Part shown: positions 7,321 through 14,264 of the stretch, one piece after another
How the letters are laid out: each line of letters opens with the position of its first letter
Position numbering within the stretch: position 1 is the first letter of the stretch
Assembly (NCBI GenBank): GCA_900538575.1
Contig: UPZA01000003.1
Span: 1-64,000 of the forward strand
DNA: 64,000 bases
Source: an uncultured Ruminococcus sp.
Lineage (GTDB): Bacteria; Bacillota; Clostridia; Oscillospirales; Ruminococcaceae
Reading direction: 5' to 3'
Position numbers and translations under genes: made by a program
The notes under the pieces: model-generated
What the model was told of the DNA's origin: nothing
Seen by the model: only the letters and a program-made list of their open reading frames with translations
The model's database searches: none

Positions 7321-8067
7321 ATGCCTAACGAACCTAAATTAAGAACAGTAAATAAAGCTAAACCGCCATATGAATTAAATAAATTCCCTCCATCCTTTGT
7401 CGAAACGCTTGGAAAAGAGTTGGTTTATCTCATGGCTACTAAAGATTCGTATTCGTTAGAAGGCAATGAATGGGAACAAATATTTGCTAACTGCATTAAC
7501 GCAACATGGAAGCCCTCTAACGTTGGGTTAGACGATATTATACTTGGCAGTTGCTGTTGGGGCGCTAAGACGGTTATAGCATCGTCTAAAAATATACTCA
7601 GCCAGAAGACGGTTAGATTAATAAGCGGTCGTAATTCTCCGGCTTACTCCTTTGAAGAGGATAATATTCTTCATCAAGATCCCAATTATATCGGAAGTCT
7701 TGTGTTGGATATATGGAACGAAAGGGTATCGGCTGTTAGACAAATATATAAGTTTGTCCGTACTGTTGTGTTGATTAAAGGTAAAACCTTTGATGAATTT
7801 ATGGTGTTTGAAACCGATACGGTTCGATATGATCCGGAGTTATACAAATTTAAATGGAATAAGAAAAACAATTTAGAAGGATATAACAAATCTGACGATA
7901 GACATTGTTTTACTTGGCAGCCACACGGTTCACAATTCACAATCATTGAGGAAATACCGTCTGACTACACGGCTATAAAAGTAAAAAAACCGGATAAGCT
8001 TGATAAAAAACAGGTTTTAGAAGCTGTCGGTTATGATAAAAGTTGGATTACATATCTTTCAAAATAA
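7321..8067 (+). CDS. Putative type II restriction endonuclease
   Basis: A 248-aa protein between the 5mC methyltransferase and Vsr, the place where the cognate restriction enzyme is expected. I do not recognise a named family. A PD-(D/E)XK-like pattern can be seen: Glu in NEWEQIF near residue 55, then VGLDDI near 75 and CCWGAKTV near 86, where the D...(x)xK residues would bind the metal. Conserved-looking aromatic and basic stretches near the C-terminus (CFTWQPHGSQF) could contact DNA. The ATG at 7321 follows aaggagg. There is a gap of 84 bases after the methyltransferase with a promoter-like TATAAT near 7280, so it may have its own delayed promoter, as many restriction genes do. Function is inferred mainly from position. 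Confidence 0.6.
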   Translation: MPNEPKLRTVNKAKPPYELNKFPPSFVETLGKELVYLMATKDSYSLEGNEWEQIFANCINATWKPSNVGLDDIILGSCCWGAKTVIASSKNILSQKTVRLISGRNSPAYSFEEDNILHQDPNYIGSLVLDIWNERVSAVRQIYKFVRTVVLIKGKTFDEFMVFETDTVRYDPELYKFKWNKKNNLEGYNKSDDRHCFTWQPHGSQFTIIEEIPSDYTAIKVKKPDKLDKKQVLEAVGYDKSWITYLSK

Positions 8068-8085
8068 TGCATACGGTGATATTTA

Positions 8086-8496
8086 ATGTCGGATATTTTT
8101 AATAAAGCTAAACGTTCTGAAATAATGAAAAAAGTCCGATCAAAAAACAATAAATCTACAGAACTAAAGCTTATCCAAATCTTTAAAGAAAATAATATAC
8201 ATGGATGGCGTCGTAATTATAAGGTCAAGGGACATCCGGATTTTGTATTTCTCAATAAAAAGATAGCTATATTTGTAGACGGATGCTTTTGGCATGGACA
8301 CGATTGCAGGAATACTAAGCCAAAAGACAATCAGGAATATTGGGATAAAAAGCGAGAGCGAAATATGAAACACGACAAAGAAATCACCGAATATTTTGAA
8401 AATAGAGGATGGACGGTTATTCGGATTTGGGAGTGCGAATTAAAAAAAGATAATAAAAACAATCTACTTATTAAAATCAAAGATGTTTTGATATAG
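8086..8496 (+). CDS. vsr: Very short patch repair endonuclease (Vsr)
   Basis: A 136-aa Vsr-family nickase that cuts next to T:G mismatches produced when 5-methylcytosine deaminates, limiting the mutational cost of the neighbouring methyltransferase. Family features: the N-terminal RSEIMKKVRSKN (about residues 10-21), GHPDFVF near 46 with the catalytic Asp, AIFVDGCFWHGH near 59 and the basic YWDKKRERN near 84, ending in WTVIRIWECEL. The length is typical. It starts 18 bases after the endonuclease gene and belongs to the same operon. Confidence is high from the combined motifs and the partner. Confidence 0.95.
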   Translation: MSDIFNKAKRSEIMKKVRSKNNKSTELKLIQIFKENNIHGWRRNYKVKGHPDFVFLNKKIAIFVDGCFWHGHDCRNTKPKDNQEYWDKKRERNMKHDKEITEYFENRGWTVIRIWECELKKDNKNNLLIKIKDVLI

Positions 8497-8517
8497 TATT
8501 AGGAGTGAATTATAGTT

Positions 8518-8843
8518 ATGATTCTACCATTAACAGTAAAAGACAAAAGTATAGAAACATCTGGAATAACCAAGAATTATAAAGAAGCATTATGTGAATT
8601 TATATGGAATAGTTTCGAGGCAAATGCTACAGAAGTAACTATATCATACAGTCAAAATGATGTATACGGGGTATACAAACGATTAGCGCTTCAGATAATG
8701 GAGATGGTATTATTTATGCTGATATTGCCGATACATTTGGAACTTTTTTAGCTTCCAAAAAGAATTCTTTATCTTTGATGAAATCTAAAGCTAATAAAGG
8801 CAAAGGAAGATTCTCTACTGATTTTTCTGATAATCAGTCTTAA
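8518..8843 (+). pseudogene. Broken GHKL (MutL/Hsp90-type) ATPase gene, 5' fragment
   Basis: The first frame reads ALCEFIWNSFEANAT, an N-box with the catalytic Glu and Asn of GHKL ATPases. After NDVYG the frame shifts at a run of four G near 8669. In the shifted frame the text continues GIQTISASDNGDGI (the DxGxG box) and GKGRFS, and stops at 8841. One missing G restores the reading. The gene then ends only a few bases before the tRNA-Leu attachment repeat at 8846, so its C-terminal part is gone. MutL-like GHKL ATPases are known partners of 5mC restriction-modification operons with Vsr, which fits the three genes before it. Frameshift plus truncation make it inactive unless the missing G is a sequence error. 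Confidence 0.8.
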
Positions 8844-8845
8844 AT

Positions 8846-8918
8846 CACTGTCGTTACACTACCATCAGGTGCCAGTCGGGGAAACTCGGTGCAGGTTCAA
8901 CTCCTGTTATCCGCACCA
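8846..8918 (+). repeat. Attachment-site remnant 1: 3' part of tRNA-Leu
   Basis: Bases 8865-8918 read as a tRNA-Leu from the anticodon loop (TCAGGT) onward: the 3' anticodon strand GCCAG, a variable-arm hairpin CGGG-GAAA-CTCG, the T-arm GCAGG-TTCAACT-CCTGT and the acceptor strand TATCCGC-A-CCA. No 5' half precedes it. The 54 bp are identical to 19796-19849, and the 19 bases upstream (with cgttac) are also similar, as expected for a shared element-end arm. Best read as the right attachment site of an element inserted in tRNA-Leu. Confidence 0.88.
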
Positions 8919-8926
8919 ACGACAAA

Positions 8927-8960
8927 AAAGGCTGTAAGCAAATAAGAGCTTACAGCCTTT
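8927..8960 (-). terminator. Terminator of the serine recombinase operon
   Basis: A 13-bp stem AAAGGCTGTAAGC/GCTTACAGCCTTT with an 8-nt loop lies right after the recombinase stop. It carries T-rich flanks on the minus strand, and A/T tails on both sides allow action in both directions. Confidence 0.85.
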
Positions 8961-8963
8961 AAA

Positions 8964-10553
8964 TTATGCAGTTTTGGATTCATCAGTTTCAATAAAAACA
9001 CTTGTGCTGCCGCTAAAATCTCCGTTCATCTCAAAGTTAACGTCAAGACTTTTGTCCTCGTTCTGGTGAATAGTTATCTTTTTTACCAGCATTCTAAGAT
9101 TGACGTCAGATATCGTACCCTCGGACAGTATTTCATCAAGTATCTGCGTTGTATTTTTAAGCTGTTCTTTTTGATGTTTACAGACCTTGTCATATTCTTT
9201 GAGTTCCGCTATCTTTTTTTCAAGGAATTCTATTTCTTCCTCACGCTTAGCAATCATACTGTTGTAGACTGCAGCGTGTTCCCTATCGCCGATACGCTCT
9301 ATGATTAAATCTTCGATTTGTTGTTTAAGAGTTAGTATTTTATCGGTATTAGTTTGAATCTGCTGTTCATATAATGGTTTCTTCCTGAGCCAATCCCTGA
9401 CGATTTTATCGTACTTATCGCTCTCAGATAAGATGTTATCTCTTAGTGATTTCACTTCGTTTTCCACAAGTTCGTCAAGCTGACTTTCTCTGACTGTATG
9501 CGGAGTGCAATATTGTTTGCCGTAGCGATGATTGCTGCTGCAGGTGTATTCAACGTATTCGTTCCCACGCCATTTTCGTCTGCGGGCTGTGAATCCGGCT
9601 CCGCAGTCGGCGCATTTTATCAGTCCCGCATACCGGTGAAGCCTCCTGCCGTTTTTTGAGCGCGGATTGATTTTTGAACGCTGTTCCAGTAAAAACTGAG
9701 CCTGATTCCAAGTAGCTATATCAATTATAGGCTCGCAGAAATTCTCATGCCGATACTGTTCTTCTGGCGGAATAAAGGTTTTTGTTTTGTAGATTTTAGA
9801 GGTTACAGTTTTGTGATTGACCAGAGTTCCAATGTATAGTTCATTAGAAAGCATTCTTTTAACGGAAGTCTGTGCCCATAAATATCTTTTGGAAATATCC
9901 GGCTTCCAGTCGGCAAGCTTTCTGTTAAAATAGTAATCCGGCGATCGAATACCGTCCGCGTTCAGCTTTTTAGCAATCGTTGTCAAGCCGTAGCCGCCGA
10001 CGTAAAGCTTGAATACATCACGCACAATCCAAGCTGTTTCCTCGTCGATTACCACCTCGTTTGTGTTTTTATCCAAACGATAACCGAGCGGTAAAGTAAG
10101 TACAAGACCTTTGTTTTTCTGCTTCTGCCGCATACCGGCCTTAACCTTTTTGCTTATGTCTTTAGCGTAAAAATCATTAAATATTTGCTTGAAGCCGATC
10201 ATTAAATCGTCGTTCTCATTGGTTGAATCGATACCCTCGGTTACGGAATATACCCTGACATTATTCTGCCGCAGATGGTCAATGAACAGCTCCGATTGAG
10301 TACGATGCCGTCCGAGTCTTGATAAATCCTTGACAAGAACCACATCTATTTTACCCTCGTCGACAGCGATTTCGAGTTCTCCCAGACCTTTTCGGTTAAA
10401 AGTCATTCCGGAAACGTTGTCGTCGAAGCTCTCGCCTATGATATCATATCCGTTTTGCTCTGCATAATCAACTAAAATTTGCCGCTGATTATTAAGCGAA
10501 TTCATCTCCTCGTCCTCGTCGCGAGATAATCGATAGTACAGCCATGCTCTCAT
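8964..10553 (-). CDS. Large serine recombinase
   Basis: A 529-aa site-specific recombinase of the resolvase/large serine integrase class. The N-terminal catalytic domain has the nucleophile Ser in YYRLSRDEDEE (about residue 9) and the conserved VKDLSRLGRHR near 75. A Recombinase domain follows with GLTTIAKKLNADGI, then a zinc-ribbon motif IKCADCG with downstream YTCSSNHRYGKQYC (about 310-355) and a C-terminal coiled coil (about 380-475). The reading frame is open 24 codons further upstream, but the ATG at 10553 follows ggagg and starts the usual MRAWLYYRLSRDEDE. The stop lies 45 bases from the tRNA-Leu remnant, so it sits at the end of its element, as integrases usually do. It may catalyse insertion at that site, although large serine integrases seldom use tRNA genes. 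Confidence 0.93.
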   Translation of the reverse strand: MRAWLYYRLSRDEDEEMNSLNNQRQILVDYAEQNGYDIIGESFDDNVSGMTFNRKGLGELEIAVDEGKIDVVLVKDLSRLGRHRTQSELFIDHLRQNNVRVYSVTEGIDSTNENDDLMIGFKQIFNDFYAKDISKKVKAGMRQKQKNKGLVLTLPLGYRLDKNTNEVVIDEETAWIVRDVFKLYVGGYGLTTIAKKLNADGIRSPDYYFNRKLADWKPDISKRYLWAQTSVKRMLSNELYIGTLVNHKTVTSKIYKTKTFIPPEEQYRHENFCEPIIDIATWNQAQFLLEQRSKINPRSKNGRRLHRYAGLIKCADCGAGFTARRRKWRGNEYVEYTCSSNHRYGKQYCTPHTVRESQLDELVENEVKSLRDNILSESDKYDKIVRDWLRKKPLYEQQIQTNTDKILTLKQQIEDLIIERIGDREHAAVYNSMIAKREEEIEFLEKKIAELKEYDKVCKHQKEQLKNTTQILDEILSEGTISDVNLRMLVKKITIHQNEDKSLDVNFEMNGDFSGSTSVFIETDESKTA

Positions 10554-10648
10554 AAATTTTTCCTCCAATCCGATTTTTCCGGCAGGCTCGCAGGGTGTGC
10601 CCGCCTTTACGACAGACACTACCACACAAGACCTTTAAAGTCCAGCAA

Positions 10649-10831
10649 TTACGCTGTTTTCGAATAATTTTCTACCTTATCAATAAAATTGGAGCCGGAG
10701 CGTTTGGGCATACTTCCTGAATTTAAATAGTCCAGAATCATTGACTCCATAAACGAATTAAATAATTTTCTGTCGCCGTTGTATGTAACGACGACCATAT
10801 TGATTTTAGGGGGATCTTTTCTTTTCGCCAT
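10649..10831 (-). CDS. Small conserved-type protein of the mobile-element backbone
   Basis: A 60-aa basic protein with no recognised domain. It has a good ribosome-binding site (caggagagc, about 8 bases before the ATG) and lies between the RHH gene and the recombinase on the same strand, so it is probably in one operon with them. It begins MAKRKDPPKIN and has a short helical region with Phe, Met and Leu near 25-40. It may be an accessory to recombination or control. A longer overlapping frame (10738-10950) in another phase is less convincing. Confidence 0.55.
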   Translation of the reverse strand: MAKRKDPPKINMVVVTYNGDRKLFNSFMESMILDYLNSGSMPKRSGSNFIDKVENYSKTA

Positions 10832-10912
10832 CCTATCGCTCTCCTGAAAATTAATATCAATCCTTTTCTGCTTGTGATTTTTAAATTATCCATTTTAACT
10901 TTTCCTTTCCCT

Positions 10913-11308
10913 TTAGCTGTTCTGATACTCCGCAGCGTCCTCGTAATCAATAATGCCGTTTATTCTTCGAACCTCGTTTACGCACATAGCGTGAAGGCTG
11001 TTAAGCGTATCATCGTCAACCTCGTTTACAGCGGCGGTCATATGCGACAGCTTTCCAAGCTCCACAGCGACCTTGAAAAGCAAACGTGCAAGACGTTGCT
11101 CCGTACCCTTTATCTGCGCCTTGACCGTTTCGGTTATCATAGGGGAGAGATAGTTTATGTTATCTTCCTCGTTGAGATAGCCGATGTAGAACTTAACGGC
11201 TTTCTCAATAAACTCCGTTTTTGAAGCGCAGTTGTCCCCGCGATATTCCTGTTCGATCTTCTTAATTGTTTCCGGCTGAAAATACACAGCCATTCTTGTC
11301 TTTGCCAT
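10913..11308 (-). CDS. Ribbon-helix-helix / MobC-like accessory protein
   Basis: A 131-aa protein whose N-terminus, MAKTRMAVYFQPETIKKIE and then SKTEFIEKAVKFYIGYL, has the beta-strand and two helices of a ribbon-helix-helix DNA-binding fold. The remaining 80 residues form long amphipathic helices. Such proteins act as repressors, partition factors or relaxase accessory (MobC-like) proteins; no relaxase gene is visible in the window. The ATG follows ggaaaggag. It stands upstream of the small ORF and the recombinase on the same strand. It may bind DNA near the operon promoter or an oriT; the exact role is open. Confidence 0.7.
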   Translation of the reverse strand: MAKTRMAVYFQPETIKKIEQEYRGDNCASKTEFIEKAVKFYIGYLNEEDNINYLSPMITETVKAQIKGTEQRLARLLFKVAVELGKLSHMTAAVNEVDDDTLNSLHAMCVNEVRRINGIIDYEDAAEYQNS

Positions 11309-11821
11309 AAATCTGCTCCTTTCCCTGTCACGTCCCCTGAATAAATGCCGATTTTACGCGCTTTTCGGTATCTGTGACTCCTGAATTCAACTAAAATCCT
11401 ATTTCCGGCCCCATAAGACAGCCGTTGAAATACTACACGATCCTCTTGTACAAACGGCGTATTTAGGGCGTTTCCGCGGCGGGCTTTGCTCGTCCGCTGT
11501 GAACGGTCTGGGGGCTTTGACCCCTGACCTTTAACTAGCAAGTAAATATTTGAGTTTTTGAAGTAATTCAAATTCCTCCATTTGTGTAAATTACCAGCTG
11601 CACATATTGCACCACCTCTGTATTAATTTTATTCATCCGCCCGCAAACGCTCCACGTTGGCTTTTGCGGCGTTTTTATACTTCATGCCGATATATTCCTG
11701 ATTGAATTTGGGAGGGCAAATTCGGGCGGATTTGGCTCGTAAATCTGCGTGACGGTAACCGTTAAGCGTGACAGTAAAAATATATTTCAAATTCTACTGA
11801 CACGCACAATAGACAACGTTG
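11309..11821. other. Gene-poor gap between RHH and ATPase genes
   Basis: No full gene is supported. On the minus strand an open stretch from about 11790 to a stop at 11629 encodes a lysine/alanine-rich tail ending VERLRADE, but it lacks a good start, so it may be a remnant or a very short protein. Part of the gap (11330-11560) is more GC-rich than its surroundings. Confidence 0.45.
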
Positions 11822-12862
11822 TTACTGACTTTGCAACACTTCTGTAAGCTGTTTCGTGACAGTAACTCCGCTGCCGTTTTTACTGTCACTGCCGTCACGC
11901 GCGGAACAGTAATCAAGAATAATTTTTCTTCCCGAATGATTTCGGCCGCAACAGAAATCAATACCGCATTGCTTCAGTTTGTAACCGTTCTGAACCAAAT
12001 CTCTTGTAACACGATTTGCATGAAATTTTTCAGTTGAAACAGTTTTTAAAGCTTCAATCAACTCAGTTGCAGTTCTCTCGAAATGACCAGCGTCCTTGAT
12101 GAATACGTAAACAGCGGCGAGGAAAATGTTGTCTTTGCTTGGCGGATGAGATTCCTCATCGGTGACTGTCCAACGGTTACTTTCAAATGCAAGGTTTAGC
12201 TCATGATTTTCAATGTCGCGTCCGACGCAGTAGAGCCTGGCGGTTCTGCTGCCGCGCTTTGTTTCTATGAGTACAAGGCTTCCGTCAACGCAGCCGCTTA
12301 TACCAGCGCTGCCGGAAATCATATTGAAAGGATCGTTGTCTTTACATTTTCGTGTGTGGTGAACAAGTAAAACGGTAATCCTCAGTTTATCGGCAAGACC
12401 TTTCAAAACAGACAGTTCCTTATAGTCCGAGCCGTAGCTGTTTTCCGTTGACCCGCGAACCTTTTGCAGCGTGTCGATTACAACAAGTTTCAAATCAGCG
12501 TGCTCCGACTTGAACCTTTCGATCTGGATTTCAAGACCGTTTCCGATTGTTTCCGCCATGACAGCAAAGAAAAGCTTTTCTGTCGGTTCGTCTGTAATTT
12601 CATAAAGCCGCTTTTGTATTCGTTCATAGCTGTCCTCAAGGCAAAGATACAGCGTTTTGCCCTGAGAAACCGTCCGACCTAACACTTTTTCTCCTTTTGC
12701 TATGCTCAGACAAAGGTCTAAAGCCAACCACGATTTCCCGACCTTCGGCGCTCCTGCCAGAATGTAAAGACCTTGCGCAATTAAACCGTCAACTGCAAAT
12801 TCGATAGGCTTGTATACTGTGGTCATGATTTCCTCGCAGGTTTTGGTTTTTAGTTCTTTCAT
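11822..12862 (-). CDS. RepA-like AAA ATPase (replicative helicase family)
   Basis: A 346-aa P-loop protein of the RepA/RecA-like (AAA_25) type found on plasmids and integrative elements. Walker A is GAPKVGKSW near residue 38, and Walker B is LKLVVIDTLQKVRG near 126 with the Asp expected to bind magnesium. A RecA-like LLVHHTRK follows near 167, then SGSAGISGCVDGSLVL near 186. The C-terminal 130 residues look like a winged-helix region for DNA binding (from VYVFIKDAGHFERTATELIEAL). In RSF1010-like systems such proteins load or act as hexameric helicases; here it may support replication of the excised element. It heads the minus-strand backbone operon and lies downstream of the structured leader at 12991-13143. 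Confidence 0.85.
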   Translation of the reverse strand: MKELKTKTCEEIMTTVYKPIEFAVDGLIAQGLYILAGAPKVGKSWLALDLCLSIAKGEKVLGRTVSQGKTLYLCLEDSYERIQKRLYEITDEPTEKLFFAVMAETIGNGLEIQIERFKSEHADLKLVVIDTLQKVRGSTENSYGSDYKELSVLKGLADKLRITVLLVHHTRKCKDNDPFNMISGSAGISGCVDGSLVLIETKRGSRTARLYCVGRDIENHELNLAFESNRWTVTDEESHPPSKDNIFLAAVYVFIKDAGHFERTATELIEALKTVSTEKFHANRVTRDLVQNGYKLKQCGIDFCCGRNHSGRKIILDYCSARDGSDSKNGSGVTVTKQLTEVLQSQ

Positions 12863-12990
12863 TCAGTCAGTCTCCTTTGTTAATAAATATTTAATTTTCA
12901 AGCTTCCGTTATTTTATCCTATCTGCCGCGTGCGGCGCTCACAAGAACGTTATGCGGCGCTTTAACGAAATTTTATGTACCGTCAAACAG

Positions 12991-13066
12991 AAAAAGCCCG
13001 CACATACTTAACCACGACTAAAGGCGGAAGCTTTTCCGTCTGAATCGTGCCTAAATATGTACGAGC
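12991..13066 (-). terminator. Large hairpin with T tract, terminator or attenuator
   Basis: On the minus strand, arms of about 22 nt (13045-13066 and 12996-13017) pair with a few mismatches, enclose a smaller hairpin (CGGAA...TTCCG at 13025-13038) and are followed by five T residues (12991-12995). This is a textbook intrinsic terminator, about 130 bases before the ATPase start and about 80 bases after the promoter at 13150-13178. Confidence 0.75.
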
Positions 13067-13143
13067 CTTATGCTCTTTGAAATATGTTTATGTAATTGGC
13101 GTTTGATATTTAATTGTCATTTTAAACAGAACTCTGTCGTTAC
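12991..13143 (-). ncRNA. Candidate structured leader or small RNA of about 150 nt
   Basis: A consensus promoter (13150-13178), no reading frame, and a strong terminator (12991-13066) delimit a transcript of about 150 nt on the minus strand. Near its middle the segment GAGCATAAGGCTC can form its own hairpin using bases that also belong to the base of the terminator stem, so two competing folds are possible. It could be a free small RNA, a copy-number control RNA, or an attenuator for the ATPase/recombinase operon. Most of it is duplicated at the left window edge. Confidence 0.45.
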
Positions 13144-13198
13144 ATTTTTATTTTAACATGGTAATGTGCGATTGTCAAGATAGCGTCAGATATTTATA
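13056..13198. repeat. 143-bp direct repeat, copy B
   Basis: Matches 1-143 with few differences, with weaker similarity to about 13260. It covers the leftward promoter and the 5' part of the leader RNA. The two copies are 13,055 bp apart, so recombination between them would remove one element's worth of DNA. Confidence 0.9.
13150..13178 (-). promoter_or_regulatory. Promoter of the backbone operon or leader RNA
   Basis: On the minus strand TTGACA (13173-13178), 17 bp and TAAAAT (13150-13155). It is identical to the one in repeat copy A. Confidence 0.7.
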
Positions 13199-13538
13199 AC
13201 TAAAATAAATTTAAATACTCATAATACTATATAACTAAATCGAAAAACTTATTTTACGTTTCTTTCAAGCAAACAGTAAAGGGAAAAATATAAGCATTTG
13301 TATACTAATCCCTCTTAATATGCGCGGTTAAAAGTTAAATATATTTATAACCACTGATAAAAAAGATTTTAATAATAAGGAAAAACCAGTTACCAATTCA
13401 AGCTGGTGTTATTAGTTTTTGCGTTATCTACAAAATTCGACATGAAATCAGTGCATAATGCACAAATAATTTTGCCTAATTTTGTCTTTTTATCAATTGA
13501 CAAAATTTATTTAATATGTTAAGCTATAAACAGTTAAA
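13199..13538. other. AT-rich intergenic region
   Basis: No gene is visible. It contains the tail of the repeat similarity (to about 13260) and a weak hairpin near 13385-13415 (CCAG...CTGG followed by T-rich sequence) that could be a terminator. It separates the minus-strand backbone from the plus-strand cargo. Confidence 0.5.
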
Positions 13539-13568
13539 TGGACTTTATAAAGTATTTTATTGTATAAT
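13539..13568 (+). promoter_or_regulatory. Promoter of peptide operon B
   Basis: TGGACT (13539-13544), an 18-bp spacer and TATAAT (13563-13568). A long leader follows with two hairpins, ACACATTT/AAATGTGT (13652-13677) and GATTGA/TCAATC (13695-13711), the second just before the ribosome-binding site ggaaagga. Confidence 0.55.
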
Positions 13569-13726
13569 ATTTATTACGCACAGTTGAAAGTTTTTATCAG
13601 AAACGAAAAATATTAAGGCGATGCTTTAAGCGAAAAAGAACTAAATATCAAACACATTTTCTACAAGTTAAATGTGTAAGATAAATATTTTTATGATTGA
13701 TAAAATCAATCGGAAAGGACATTTAA

Positions 13727-14170
13727 ATGAAAAAAACGTTTAAAAGGCTGATTGCTATTGTCATGGCAACGACTACTATGGCTGTTGGTATGGGAAGTAT
13801 GAACGCAAGCGCAATTACTTACAAAGGCACAACAAATAAAACTACCACTGGTGGTACAGGAGGTACAGTTAATATTCGTTCAAGAGTATATACTGATTAC
13901 TATCAGCCTGCTGGTGGAGTAAATGTTTATTATTATGGCGTTGTATCAGATATCTCGACAGGTTCTTCATTAAAAACATATTTCAATATTACTGGAACAT
14001 TAACAACTTCAAATTCATCTACTCCAATTTCAAATTCCGGTACGGCCAATAGTGTTAAGGCATATAAGGCTGCATCTTATTCCGGAGCATACTCTTATTG
14101 TAATTCAAAGACTACAACCTCATCGTCTGCTTATGGCACTTCTTCGCAAGAGTGTAATCGTGCTTTCTAA
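13727..14170 (+). CDS. Secreted small protein, candidate exported peptide (operon B)
   Basis: A 147-aa protein with a Sec signal peptide (basic KKTFKR, a hydrophobic core over residues 9-27, likely cut after NASA near residue 30). The mature part is extremely rich in Thr, Ser, Gly and Tyr, with an N-terminal low-complexity segment (TTNKTTTGGTGGT), and has just two Cys near the C-terminus (SYCNSK and QECNRAF). I know no family with this pattern. It is the first gene of an operon that continues, after a hairpin, with two lipoproteins and a three-gene ABC-2 transporter. The layout mirrors operon A at 2241-5709. A bacteriocin-like peptide or a structural surface peptide are the main options. Confidence 0.72.
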   Translation: MKKTFKRLIAIVMATTTMAVGMGSMNASAITYKGTTNKTTTGGTGGTVNIRSRVYTDYYQPAGGVNVYYYGVVSDISTGSSLKTYFNITGTLTTSNSSTPISNSGTANSVKAYKAASYSGAYSYCNSKTTTSSSAYGTSSQECNRAF

Positions 14171-14181
14171 TTAATATTATC

Positions 14182-14226
14182 AAAGGGTTCAGCTTTTTAT
14201 TCATATATCATAGTTGAATCCTTTTT
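14182..14226 (+). terminator. Stem-loop with T tract after the peptide gene
   Basis: Ten-base arms AAAGGGTTCA and TGAATCCTTT (one G-T pair) enclose a 23-nt loop and run into TTTTTG and more T. It probably ends most transcripts after the peptide gene, with some read-through into the lipoprotein and ABC genes. Confidence 0.7.
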
Positions 14227-14264
14227 GTTTTCTAATTATTGTAAATTTTTGGGGTTGGTTAAAA

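Noticed and set aside
8846..8918. Complete tRNA-Leu gene
   Set aside because: Only the 3' part from the anticodon loop is present; no acceptor 5' strand, D-arm or 5' anticodon strand precedes it. The same holds for the other two copies.
10738..10950. 70-aa minus-strand frame overlapping the small backbone gene
   Set aside because: An internal ATG has a passable site, but the frame overlaps both neighbours and has no recognisable features. The 60-aa frame at 10649-10831 is a cleaner choice.
11155..11571. 138-aa minus-strand frame
   Set aside because: It overlaps the RHH gene out of phase, has low-complexity basic composition and no motif; the RHH frame has the better start and fold.
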